Shown: positions 1 to 5,011 of the stretch, one piece after another
How the letters are laid out: each line of letters starts with the position of its first letter
Numbering within the stretch: position 1 is the stretch's first letter
Notes under the pieces: model-generated
Databases searched by the model: none
Told to the model about the DNA's origin: nothing
What the model saw: only the letters and a program-made list of their open reading frames with translations
Assembly: GCA_034933145.1 (NCBI GenBank)
Contig: JAYFOA010000061.1
Location: forward strand, 1-7,824
Length of the DNA stretch: 7,824 nucleotides
Direction: 5' to 3'
DNA from: UBA4644 sp034933145
GTDB taxonomy: Bacteria > Bacillota > Clostridia > Oscillospirales > Butyricicoccaceae
Program-made: the position numbers and the translations under genes

Positions 1-1
1 C

Positions 2-214
2 AGCATGCGCAAGCCCGGCACCGGCTGTATCAGCGAGATCAATGACCACCTGTTTGAGGGGCGGTACTCACCTGTGTGGCCCGACGGCAAGAAGCACGCC
101 CGAAATGTGTATGCCAAAACCCGCGCAGAGTGTGAGGAAAAGGTGAAGGTGCTGATTGCTGAAATGAAAGCCGAGATTGCGGATCTAAGAAAAAGGCAGG
201 CAAATAAAAACTAA
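2..214 (+). CDS. C-terminal part of a probable integrase-associated protein (AP2-like module), partial at window edge
   Basis: The reading frame is open to the left edge, so the ATG at position 5 may be internal; only four bases precede it and no ribosome binding site is visible. The visible 69 residues begin RKPGTGCI, continue with a short beta-like stretch (FEGRYSPVWPDGKK), then VYAKTRAECEEKVKVLI and a charged helical tail. A G-x-I ... W/F-E-G-R-Y ... K ... VYAKT-x-x-E-x-x-x-K pattern is what AP2-like arm-DNA-binding domains of Firmicutes tyrosine integrases look like; such modules bind DNA arm sites beside the recombination core. No catalytic integrase residues are within the window. It could equally be the tail of another mobile-element protein. 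The next start (ATG at 231) is 16 bp downstream. Assignment is from pattern memory, so the domain call is moderate and the full gene identity low. Confidence 0.5.
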   Translation, partial: SMRKPGTGCISEINDHLFEGRYSPVWPDGKKHARNVYAKTRAECEEKVKVLIAEMKAEIADLRKRQANKN

Positions 215-230
215 CGCAGAAGGGGGGCGC

Positions 231-245
231 ATGGCCGTATTTTAA
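231..245 (+). pseudogene. Apparent truncated gene start (RBS plus MAVF then stop)
   Basis: A purine-rich Shine-Dalgarno-like run (AAGGGGGG, 220-227) sits a few bases before ATG at 231, but the frame stops after four codons (M-A-V-F-TAA). The stop codon coincides with the first bases of the long inverted repeat at 243-288. This looks like a gene start cut off by a later junction. In Firmicutes mobile elements a replication-initiator-like protein beginning MAVF is common, but four residues cannot prove that. It could also be chance. Confidence 0.25.
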
Positions 246-288
246 TGCACTGACTTGAGAACCGTTCGTTTTTCAAGTCAGTGCATTA
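243..288. terminator. Long hairpin, probable bidirectional terminator between convergent genes
   Basis: The arms 243-261 and 270-288 are complementary over 19 positions with one G-U wobble (259/272), including 15 perfect pairs (AATGCACTGACTTGA, 244-258, with its complement 273-287). It lies between a plus-strand frame ending at 214 and a minus-strand gene ending at 306, the expected place for a shared terminator. T-rich but not pure T runs follow on both strands, so termination is likely but not canonical. The arms are AT/GC-mixed and long enough that a mobile-element end or integration junction is an alternative. Confidence 0.65.
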
Positions 289-305
289 TTTGTAATTCCC
301 TTTTG

Positions 306-1172
306 CTATTCCAAGAAGAAGGCATCCACTTTTTCTACCGAATCGAGAATCTCCAGTTCATTGACTCCGGCACACTTTGCCAATTTTGCCGAGTTCATCA
401 ATAACGCCTCGAAGTCGGGTGCAAACGCATGATCCACAAGATTCATGAAAGATTCTGCATCCGCGAGCAAGTCTTTGATGAAGGCATCGTACTTGTCTTG
501 AAGCTCAAGATCAAGGGTGTGCTGCTGCACCAGGTATTCTGACAGCAGGTTTTGCTCCCTTTGAAGCAGCAGATACCTTCCGTATTCAAACGCAATGGAA
601 GCCACAGCCTGTGCCAACTGCTCTGCAGATGCTCCGGTCACAACACCCATCAGCGACGCTAACTGCTTGATCACGGCCTCCAAAGCAATCCAAAGGCATC
701 TGTCAATGTACGTCGCCTCTGATATACCTCCCTTGTGAAGCGTTTCCGTCTCCGCACGCAGGGCTGCAGCCAGGCCCCGGATTGCTGCCACGGTGTCCTC
801 GGAAGCTCTGCCTTCCAAAATAGATGCGGAAAAGTCGATATACTTCGCATACAGCAGGAAAACAAACTCGCTGTACTTTTGATTGTCATAGCAAACGGCA
901 TAATCGGATACTGCGCCGGCTACTTCAGCCCAATCAGTTCTGTCGAACTCCTTAGGTTTCTTCCCATTTACGGCCTTTTTCAGCACTGCAAGCACGAAGA
1001 CCGTGCCGCATTTCATGGCGGTCAATGGCTCCTCGCCGGTTTTGTCCGAGAGCGCGTACAGATGCTTCTGCACATCCACTAAAATGTGCATTGCCTTTTC
1101 CACCTCGCTGCCGATGGGAGTTTTTATCAAAAACTCTGCCGACAGCCCTTTGATTACGTTATCCAGCATCAT
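306..1172 (-). CDS. All-helical hypothetical protein, partner of the glycine-rich membrane-like protein
   Basis: I do not recognise the family. The 288-residue product has no signal peptide or long hydrophobic span and reads as continuous amphipathic helix, rich in Ala, Leu, Glu and Lys, with few glycines. Aromatic-rich patches (YAVCYDNQKYSEFVFLLY; FEYGRYLLLQ) suggest a packed helical bundle. It starts just after the upstream gene stops (TAA 1185-1187), so translation is probably coupled. No strong ribosome binding site precedes the candidates GTG 1181, GTG 1175, ATG 1172 and ATG 1169; ATG 1172 is chosen but uncertain. The stop is TAG at 306-308, followed by the hairpin at 243-288. Its tight pairing with the 334-aa gene suggests a dedicated partner, regulator or immunity protein. 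That function is inference only. Confidence 0.75.
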   Translation of the reverse strand: MMLDNVIKGLSAEFLIKTPIGSEVEKAMHILVDVQKHLYALSDKTGEEPLTAMKCGTVFVLAVLKKAVNGKKPKEFDRTDWAEVAGAVSDYAVCYDNQKYSEFVFLLYAKYIDFSASILEGRASEDTVAAIRGLAAALRAETETLHKGGISEATYIDRCLWIALEAVIKQLASLMGVVTGASAEQLAQAVASIAFEYGRYLLLQREQNLLSEYLVQQHTLDLELQDKYDAFIKDLLADAESFMNLVDHAFAPDFEALLMNSAKLAKCAGVNELEILDSVEKVDAFFLE

Positions 1173-1184
1173 CACACCCACACA

Positions 1185-2189
1185 TTAACCGATGGTTTTT
1201 CCGAGAAGCACGGATAGTGTCTTTGTGTTGTTTACAAAGGCGCCTGCGCGCTTCTTCTCTTCATCAGAAAAAGCAGAATAATCCTGCTGATAGAGGGACA
1301 TGCATTCCATGGCAAGACTGTTCAGATTCGTCAAAACCGTGTCGGTCTCATCCAAAAGCACAGCGATCTTTGCATCCAGTTCCCGAACCGCTTCGGTGTT
1401 GTTCTTCACGCCACTGATCTCTTCGTTTTTCTGTTTGTTCATTTTTGCCCGCTTGCTGGCAAAGAGAATGACAGAAGACAGCAGGGTTGCGCCGGCAATC
1501 GACCAGCCTATTGGCCCCGCCAGTGCCAATAGCGCACTTCCCGCTGAAACACCACCGCCGCCAGCCGCCAGCGCGCCGCCGCCCAACCACGCCAAGGCTG
1601 CGTTGGTTGCCGCCGCACCAGAAAGTGTGGCAATGGCAGTACCGGTGGATGCCATGCCGAAGGTAGTAGCAATCCACATGGCGGCTGTGGGTGCCATGAA
1701 TGCCACAGACGCACCCGCGACAAGACCCGCCCCGGCTCCGCTGGCCGCTGCTCGTGCGGCATACAACTCCTGTTCGGCAAAAGTGCAGGAATCCACAAAT
1801 TGGTTGCGGCAGACATTGATTTCCTCAAAGTCAGTATTAAAGGATTTTGGGTGATTTGCGATGCTGTTGACAATATTCTCCGCCGTTGCAATGGCATCAA
1901 TTGTCCGGCACCTTTCCACATACAGCTTGATACCCTTATCGTTCATGAGCGTATAGGCATCATTGTACTCTGTGATGGATGTTTCCAATAACCGATCCAA
2001 CTCATGAATTTTGCTGTCGATGTCCTCTTTCACATTTGCCGCAGAGTCCTTGATAACGGCGGCCTTCTCTGAAATTTCCTTGGATGCCTGGACCATTTTT
2101 TTCTTAGCTGCTTCTACATCAATCTTTTCGACGCTGTTTTTTGCGATTGCAGCCAAGTTGCCTATAGCCCCGTTTATGTCCTTTGCCAT
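1185..2189 (-). CDS. Glycine/alanine-rich hydrophobic-core protein with coiled-coil arms, putative membrane-active effector
   Basis: The 334-residue product has three parts. Residues 1-145 are charged helices (for example EAAKKKMVQASKEISEK and KEDIDSKIHELDRLLET). Residues 146-245 form a long stretch of Gly, Ala, Ser and hydrophobic residues with small-residue repeats like those of glycine-zipper membrane helices (GAGAGLVAGA, GGGALAAGGGG), ending in basic residues (SKRAKMNKQK). Residues 246-334 are again charged helix. No N-terminal signal peptide is seen. The frame extends upstream to 2279, but the ATG at 2189 is preferred because GGGAGGG (2196-2202, minus strand) lies 7 nt before it. The gene leads a two-gene cassette with the helical protein at 306-1172. 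A pore-forming or membrane-remodelling role fits the layout but no named family is recognised. Mobile-element traces on both sides suggest accessory cargo. Confidence 0.8.
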   Translation of the reverse strand: MAKDINGAIGNLAAIAKNSVEKIDVEAAKKKMVQASKEISEKAAVIKDSAANVKEDIDSKIHELDRLLETSITEYNDAYTLMNDKGIKLYVERCRTIDAIATAENIVNSIANHPKSFNTDFEEINVCRNQFVDSCTFAEQELYAARAAASGAGAGLVAGASVAFMAPTAAMWIATTFGMASTGTAIATLSGAAATNAALAWLGGGALAAGGGGVSAGSALLALAGPIGWSIAGATLLSSVILFASKRAKMNKQKNEEISGVKNNTEAVRELDAKIAVLLDETDTVLTNLNSLAMECMSLYQQDYSAFSDEEKKRAGAFVNNTKTLSVLLGKTIG

Positions 2190-2558
2190 GCTCATCCCTC
2201 CCGTATGACTGATATTTCGAATCTCTGTAATAGCCTTTGCAAATCTTGCGAATCTGCCAAAGTCCGTCGGTATTCTCAAAACACGCTATATGCAAGTCCC
2301 ATCGCGCACAGTATTCATTTTCCGTAAATGCCCGTGTTTCCAAAAAAGCAGGCCTCCATTCAAATTACTGAATCGCAGCGATAGCGCGGCTTTCCGGCAA
2401 TCTCTTCCTCGTACTGAATGGCAGCTCTCGGACAGGCGTATGTCTGATTAGCTATGCATGTTTGTCCACCAAGCAGACAAACTGCGGAGCTCGGCAAGCC
2501 GAAGTTTTAAGCACTGCTTATTTTATTAAAGTACTTTGATGTTCGAATAATGCTATTA
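2190..2558. other. Gene-poor upstream region with possible degraded coding remnant
   Basis: About 370 bp without a supportable gene. On the minus strand one frame is open between stops at 2507-2509 and 2360-2362 (48 codons). It includes a cysteine-containing, protein-like stretch (CLLGGQTCIANQTYACPRAA) followed by an acidic/basic tail, but it lacks a good start codon and ribosome binding site. The stop overlaps a minus-strand ATG at 2357-2359 that is followed by a short frame of 14 codons. A short inverted repeat (GTTTGTC 2460-2466 with GACAAAC 2476-2482) is present. No convincing promoter for the cassette at 306-2189 was found here; the promoter at 2629-2657 may drive it through a long leader. 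Confidence 0.35.
2196..2202 (-). promoter_or_regulatory. Strong ribosome binding site that decides the start of the 334-aa gene
   Basis: The minus strand reads GGGAGGG, with GGAGG (2197-2201) 7 nt from ATG at 2189. A nearer ATG (two codons earlier) abuts the Shine-Dalgarno sequence directly and the TTG at 2279 has none, so both are disfavoured. Confidence 0.8.
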
Positions 2559-2610
2559 CCTGCAGCAAAACAGCCGCGTGGAAAATCCACACGGCTGGCG
2601 CTGCAGGCAC
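2518..2610 (-). CDS. Possible 30-residue leader peptide overlapping an attenuator-like hairpin
   Basis: A minus-strand frame begins with GTG at 2610 about 12 nt downstream of the expected transcription start and ends with TAA at 2518-2520. The product is short and hydrophobic (AAPAVWIFHAAVLLQVIALF in the middle). A weak AGG-type Shine-Dalgarno lies 5 nt upstream. The large hairpin at 2559-2607 lies within the frame, as in ribosome-stalling attenuators of resistance genes. No downstream resistance gene is present. A chance open frame is quite possible, so confidence is low. Confidence 0.25.
   Translation of the reverse strand: MPAAPAVWIFHAAVLLQVIALFEHQSTLIK
2559..2607 (-). promoter_or_regulatory. 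Two-stem RNA hairpin downstream of a promoter (attenuator or terminator-like)
   Basis: The outer stem is CCTGCAGC (2559-2566) with GCTGCAGG (2600-2607), 8 pairs. After a small internal loop, the inner stem pairs CAGCCG (2571-2576) with CGGCTG (2592-2597), then GTGGA (2578-2582) with TCCAC (2586-2590), with one C/A mismatch and a 3-nt loop. On the minus strand the inner stem is followed by TTTT (2567-2570), as in an intrinsic terminator, while the outer stem would enclose that T run. Two mutually tuned stems suggest attenuation rather than a simple terminator. It begins about 15 nt after the predicted transcription start. Confidence 0.6.
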
Positions 2611-2628
2611 AAGGCCTACCGTTAATTC

Positions 2629-2657
2629 ATTATAGGGCAATATGGTACAAATTACAA
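2629..2657 (-). promoter_or_regulatory. Minus-strand sigma-A promoter
   Basis: On the minus strand TTGTAA (2652-2657) and a perfect TATAAT (2629-2634) are separated by exactly 17 bp (2635-2651). Transcription would start near 2622 and run into the hairpin at 2559-2607. The nearest sound downstream gene is at 2189, implying a leader of over 400 nt, so the promoter may have lost its original gene. Confidence 0.7.
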
Positions 2658-2777
2658 GAAAACATCTAAACGGCGCAAATTCAAGAATTGCACCGCAATA
2701 ATCAAAGAAAAAGCCGGGTTCGAGCGCCCTCAAAACCGGCGGCGGGCGATAATACGAAAATTTAACTTTATAATAAT

Positions 2778-2814
2778 AAAAGTCCGCTGAAATCGTTGAT
2801 TTCAGCGGACTTTT
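2778..2814 (-). terminator. Intrinsic terminator of tRNA-Pro
   Basis: A 17-bp perfect stem (2778-2794 with 2798-2814) and a 3-nt loop begin right at the tRNA CCA end. On the minus strand the stem closes with CTTTT and continues ATTATTAT, a T-rich tail as expected for factor-independent termination. Confidence 0.85.
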
Positions 2815-2889
2815 GGTCCGAGTGACAGGGTTCGAACCTGCGGCCTGATGGTCCCAAACCACCCGCGCTACCAACTGCGCTACACCCGG
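2814..2889 (-). tRNA. tRNA-Pro (anticodon TGG), CCA encoded
   Basis: Read on the minus strand, CCGGGTG (from 2889) pairs with CACTCGG to make the 7-bp acceptor stem with one G-U pair, followed by discriminator A and encoded CCA (2814-2816). The D arm is GCGCAG..TAGCGC-like, the anticodon loop is TTTGGGA with TGG as anticodon, its stem is GGTGG/CCATC, and the T arm has loop TTCGAAC. The gene decodes proline codons. It has no obvious promoter directly upstream; the likely promoter is at 3227-3255, so the transcript would pass through the partial second copy first. A terminator directly follows. Confidence 0.95.
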
Positions 2890-2893
2890 ATAT
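2852..2893 (-). repeat. Copy 1 of a 42-bp direct repeat (5' half of tRNA-Pro)
   Basis: This segment (anticodon to a few bases upstream of the tRNA 5' end) is repeated at 3053-3094 with 40 of 42 bases identical, in the same orientation, 201 bp apart. Identity ends at the anticodon loop on one side and at GATAT on the other. Confidence 0.9.
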
Positions 2894-3052
2894 TTACTTT
2901 TCGGTTTCTGGAAATTTCACTGTCTGTGGTCAAAGCTGTGGTCAAATGCAATTTTGGGGTACATTTCAATGGGCGGTCAAATCCCGCAATCGACCGCGTT
3001 CCAAGGGCTTCCGGCGTTTCGGTTTTACTCGGCTCGGATACCGGCACGGCAC
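2890..3052 (-). mobile_element. Probable integration scar between tRNA-Pro copies, with possible integrase tail
   Basis: The 163 bp between the whole tRNA and its partial copy are not tRNA sequence. On the minus strand one frame is open from the TAG within the partial copy to the TAG within the intact tRNA, encoding a basic, Thr/Ser-rich tail (includes KLHLTTALTTDS and ends RNRKVNIRV). The DNA also carries repeated GGTCAAA heptamers. Integrases that target tRNA genes often end beside the attachment site, with short arm-site repeats there, so this may be the last part of a lost element. No start codon, ribosome binding site or catalytic motif is left. The assignment is inference. Confidence 0.4.
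2924..2946 (+). repeat. Tandem CTGTGGTCAAA repeat, candidate recombinase arm sites
   Basis: CTGTGGTCAAA occurs at 2924-2934 and 2936-2946, separated by one G, and a third GGTCAAA lies at 2975-2981. All are in the same orientation inside the inter-tRNA segment, consistent with arm-type binding sites, though not proven. Confidence 0.5.
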
Positions 3053-3094
3053 TCCCAAACCACGCGCGCTACCAACTGCGCCACACCCGGATAT
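3053..3094 (-). pseudogene. Truncated tRNA-Pro copy (5' half only)
   Basis: On the minus strand it has the 5' acceptor strand (CCGGGTG), complete D arm, 5' anticodon strand and the loop TTTGGGA, and then diverges (GTGCCGTGCC...) so that the 3' anticodon strand, T arm, acceptor 3' strand and CCA are missing. Relative to the intact copy it differs at two sites (3064 and 3082). The first gives CGTGG instead of GGTGG in the anticodon stem, so this half would need a partner strand ending in G that is not present nearby. It therefore cannot form a working tRNA. Confidence 0.85.
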
Positions 3095-3226
3095 CCTATT
3101 TAATTACACTCTACCCGCTGCCCCTAACTCCGCCATGAAACCAGCTATACTACGCCATGATATTAATTTGCCTTTCCTCGCTCTCGATTGCTACCCCCGG
3201 GATTCGGCCTTCCCTGCCGCCTGTTT

Positions 3227-3255
3227 ATTATACAGGAAGAATTATTGAAAGACAA
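3227..3255 (-). promoter_or_regulatory. Minus-strand promoter, probably for the tRNA-Pro transcript
   Basis: On the minus strand TTGTCT (3250-3255), a 17-bp spacer and a perfect TATAAT (3227-3232) are present. Transcription from about 3220 would run through the tRNA fragment, the inter-repeat segment and the intact tRNA to the terminator at 2778-2814. The sequence around the -10 includes a CCTGT/ACAGG inverted repeat. Confidence 0.7.
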
Positions 3256-3286
3256 TAGGATTTTTCATTGAAACACCAATAGGTTT
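3244..3286 (+). repeat. 20-bp imperfect direct repeat between divergent promoters
   Basis: ATTGAAAGACAATAGGATTT (3244-3263) and ATTGAAACACCAATAGGTTT (3267-3286) agree at 17 of 20 positions, with a 23-bp period. The first copy covers the minus promoter -35 and the second the plus promoter -35, so a common regulator is possible. Confidence 0.5.
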
Positions 3287-3296
3287 ATGCTATTAT
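3268..3296 (+). promoter_or_regulatory. Promoter of the HAD-yerC-methyltransferase-hslO operon
   Basis: TTGAAA (3268-3273), a 17-bp spacer and TATTAT (3291-3296) precede the ribosome binding site AAGGAG (3306-3311) of the first gene. Its -35 lies in a 20-bp imperfect direct repeat (3244-3263 and 3267-3286), so the divergent promoters here share control DNA. Confidence 0.7.
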
Positions 3297-3319
3297 CTTA
3301 TTAAAAAGGAGAACCGAAT

Positions 3320-3964
3320 TTGACGCGATATGTAATCTGGGATTTTAACGGCACGCTGCTCGACGATCTGGATGCCGCAGTCGCCTCTGTCACTGATATG
3401 CTGGCCCGACGTGGCCGCCCACCCATGACGCGCAGACGTTATTATAAACTGATTGACGTGCCGATTTCCCGATACTATGAAAAGCTGTTTGATCTCAGCG
3501 AGACCCCAATGAGTGTGCTGATTCCTGAATTTCAGGCGGGCTATGAAAAACATTTTTCTCTGGCACGGCTGGGTGACGGCGCGCAGGACGCGCTTGATGG
3601 GTTTCGCGCCGCGGGTGTGCGTCAGGTTGTTCTGTCTTCTTTTCGTCAGGCAAGGGTGGAAGATATCCTTTTCCGCTTCGGTCTGACCGGTTATTTTGAC
3701 CGCATCATGGGCGCGGATGATGATTTCTGTGCGGAAAAGGCGACCCGTGGACTTCAGTGGCTCCGCGAAACCGGCGCCGACCCGCAAGATGTATTGGTCG
3801 TCGGTGATCTGGTTCATGACTTTGAGGTGGCACGGGCGATGGACGCCCGCTGCGCACTTGTCAGCTGCGGGCATCAGGGGGTGCGGGATCTTCTGGCCAC
3901 CGGCGCGCCGGTATACCCAGATCTGCGTACCATGTATGAAACAGAAAGAGAAAACTTATCATAA
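3320..3964 (+). CDS. HAD-superfamily hydrolase (phosphoglycolate-phosphatase-like), motif I variant
   Basis: The 214-residue product is a cytoplasmic haloacid-dehalogenase-fold enzyme, a family that mostly removes phosphate from small molecules. Visible motifs are motif I D8-F-N10-G-T-L (nucleophile D8), motif II S106 after hydrophobic VVL, motif III K140 and motif IV G162-D163-x-x-x-D167 for Mg2+. Residues about 15-85 are helical, as expected for a cap. The second Asp of the usual DxD is Asn, which in phosphatases is the general acid/base, so activity or reaction type may differ. Substrate is unknown. The start is TTG at 3320, supported by AAGGAG 8 nt upstream. It is the first gene of a four-gene operon, ending 16 bp before the yerC start. 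Confidence 0.85.
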   Translation: MTRYVIWDFNGTLLDDLDAAVASVTDMLARRGRPPMTRRRYYKLIDVPISRYYEKLFDLSETPMSVLIPEFQAGYEKHFSLARLGDGAQDALDGFRAAGVRQVVLSSFRQARVEDILFRFGLTGYFDRIMGADDDFCAEKATRGLQWLRETGADPQDVLVVGDLVHDFEVARAMDARCALVSCGHQGVRDLLATGAPVYPDLRTMYETERENLS

Positions 3965-3980
3965 AATCGGAGGTGTCGGT

Positions 3981-4274
3981 ATGCAAAATGAACTGCATGA
4001 CACGCATATGGACAAGCTGGTTGATGCGATTCTTCGTCTGGAAACACCGGAAGAATGCTATGCACTGTTTACCGATTTGTTTACCGTGGCGGAGCTGCTG
4101 GCGATCCGGCAGCGGTATTGGGTGGCACAGCTGCTAAAGCAAGGGTATCTGTACGCCGATATTGTGGAGATGACCGGTGCCAGTACCGCGACCATCAGCC
4201 GCGTCAATCGCTGCCTGAACTATGGCGAAGGCGGGTATCAGAAGGCCCTGGAGAAGGAGAAACACAAGGCATGA
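3981..4274 (+). CDS. yerC: YerC/YecD family TrpR-related DNA-binding protein
   Basis: The 97-residue product matches the short TrpR-like family found in Firmicutes: a helical N-terminus (MDKLVDAILRLETPEECYALFTDLFT split over residues 10-35), the signature AELLAIRQRYWVAQLLKQG at 37-55, then a helix-turn-helix (YADIVEMTGASTATISRVNRCL, 58-79) ending in LNYGEGGYQKAL. The family is a small helical dimer thought to bind DNA; its targets are not known with certainty. The ATG at 3981 follows GGAGG (3969-3973) with 7-nt spacing. Its stop overlaps the next start (ATGA, 4271-4274), so it is translationally coupled to the methyltransferase. It may regulate this operon, which is inference. Confidence 0.9.
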   Translation: MQNELHDTHMDKLVDAILRLETPEECYALFTDLFTVAELLAIRQRYWVAQLLKQGYLYADIVEMTGASTATISRVNRCLNYGEGGYQKALEKEKHKA

Positions 4275-5008
4275 CCGAATATTCCGGCCTGGCGGCTGTC
4301 TATGACCGGCTGATTGATGAAAAAACGCCGGCTATTTTCGCGCGCCGGCTGGATGTTCTTATGCGGCGAGCTGGGGTGGAAAAAGGACTGGTTCTTGACC
4401 TCGGCTGTGGCACCGGGGCCGTGATGTACTCCCTTGCAGAACGCGGGTATGAGCTGATTGGCTGCGACCGTTCGCCGGAAATGTTGGAGCAGGCTCGCCG
4501 CCGGTGCGAAGGCCTGCCAGTACCTCCGGTTCTTATCTGTCAGGACATAGAGTCTCTTGATCTGTATGGGACGGTACGCGGGGTCTATTCCTGTTTGGAT
4601 ACCATCAATTATCTAACCGACCCGCATGCCCTGCGCCGCGCGCTGGCACGGGTAAGCTTGTTTCTGGAGCCGGGCGGCCTTTTTTTGTTCGATGTAAAAT
4701 CACCGGCACTGTTTGAGGCGCAGGGCGGAACGTCCAGCGTCTATGAAACCGGTGACTTTTTTTGTACCTGGCAGTACGGTGCGCCATCCCGGCGCATCGC
4801 GGTTCACCAAGTGGATATATTCCAGAAAACCGACACAGGATATATCCGGTGGACGGAAGAACATGTTCAGCGGGTTTACCCGCTCACAGAGCTGCAAGCG
4901 GTACTGGAAAGTGCGGGACTTTATCTGAAACGAGTCTATCGGGATTATACCGCCCGTCTTGCAACCTGCGAGGAAGGGCGCCTATTGCTGTATGCGGAAA
5001 AGAGGTAA
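4271..5008 (+). CDS. Class I SAM-dependent methyltransferase
   Basis: The 245-residue product carries the Rossmann-like SAM-binding motif VLDLGCGTG (residues 41-49), an acidic residue after strand two (D66), a QD pair (91-92) in the region of motif III and the post-motif LEPGG (132-136). Later strands (LFLFDVKSP and VHQVDIFQKT) agree with the family. Substrate cannot be told from sequence. The start overlaps the yerC stop by four bases, and AAGGAG lies at 4254-4259 with an 11-nt spacer; the longer upstream frame from 4055 is overlapping yerC and is not used. It ends 3 bp before hslO, so all three genes are likely co-transcribed. Confidence 0.9.
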   Translation: MTEYSGLAAVYDRLIDEKTPAIFARRLDVLMRRAGVEKGLVLDLGCGTGAVMYSLAERGYELIGCDRSPEMLEQARRRCEGLPVPPVLICQDIESLDLYGTVRGVYSCLDTINYLTDPHALRRALARVSLFLEPGGLFLFDVKSPALFEAQGGTSSVYETGDFFCTWQYGAPSRRIAVHQVDIFQKTDTGYIRWTEEHVQRVYPLTELQAVLESAGLYLKRVYRDYTARLATCEEGRLLLYAEKR

Positions 5009-5011
5009 CCA

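Noticed and set aside
735..1082. Plus-strand 115-codon frame opposite the helical gene
   Set aside because: It lies wholly antisense to the better-supported minus-strand gene, has no ribosome binding site and a composition typical of antisense frames.
1300..1854. Plus-strand 184-codon Ala/Pro-rich frame
   Set aside because: It is the antisense of the Gly/Ala-rich segment of the 334-aa gene; the proline and alanine bias is a by-product of GC-rich codons.
2119..2343. Minus-strand 74-codon frame overlapping the 334-aa gene start
   Set aside because: It begins with TTG with a poorly spaced GGAGG and runs into the better-supported gene in another frame. The N-terminal part is protein-like but no family is recognised.
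3095..3226. Short minus-strand frames (for example MAELGAAGRV) in the tRNA leader
   Set aside because: Ten codons with no proper ribosome binding site, inside a tRNA precursor transcript.
2848..3248. Plus-strand frames across the tRNA-Pro region
   Set aside because: They read through antisense tRNA sequence (for example RALPTAPHPD), an artefact of repeated tRNA DNA.
3293..3874. Minus-strand 193-codon frame opposite the HAD gene
   Set aside because: The plus-strand HAD motifs in correct order show which strand is coding.
4055..4270. Upstream extension of the methyltransferase frame
   Set aside because: It overlaps yerC in another frame; the ATGA overlap start at 4271 with an upstream Shine-Dalgarno is more convincing.
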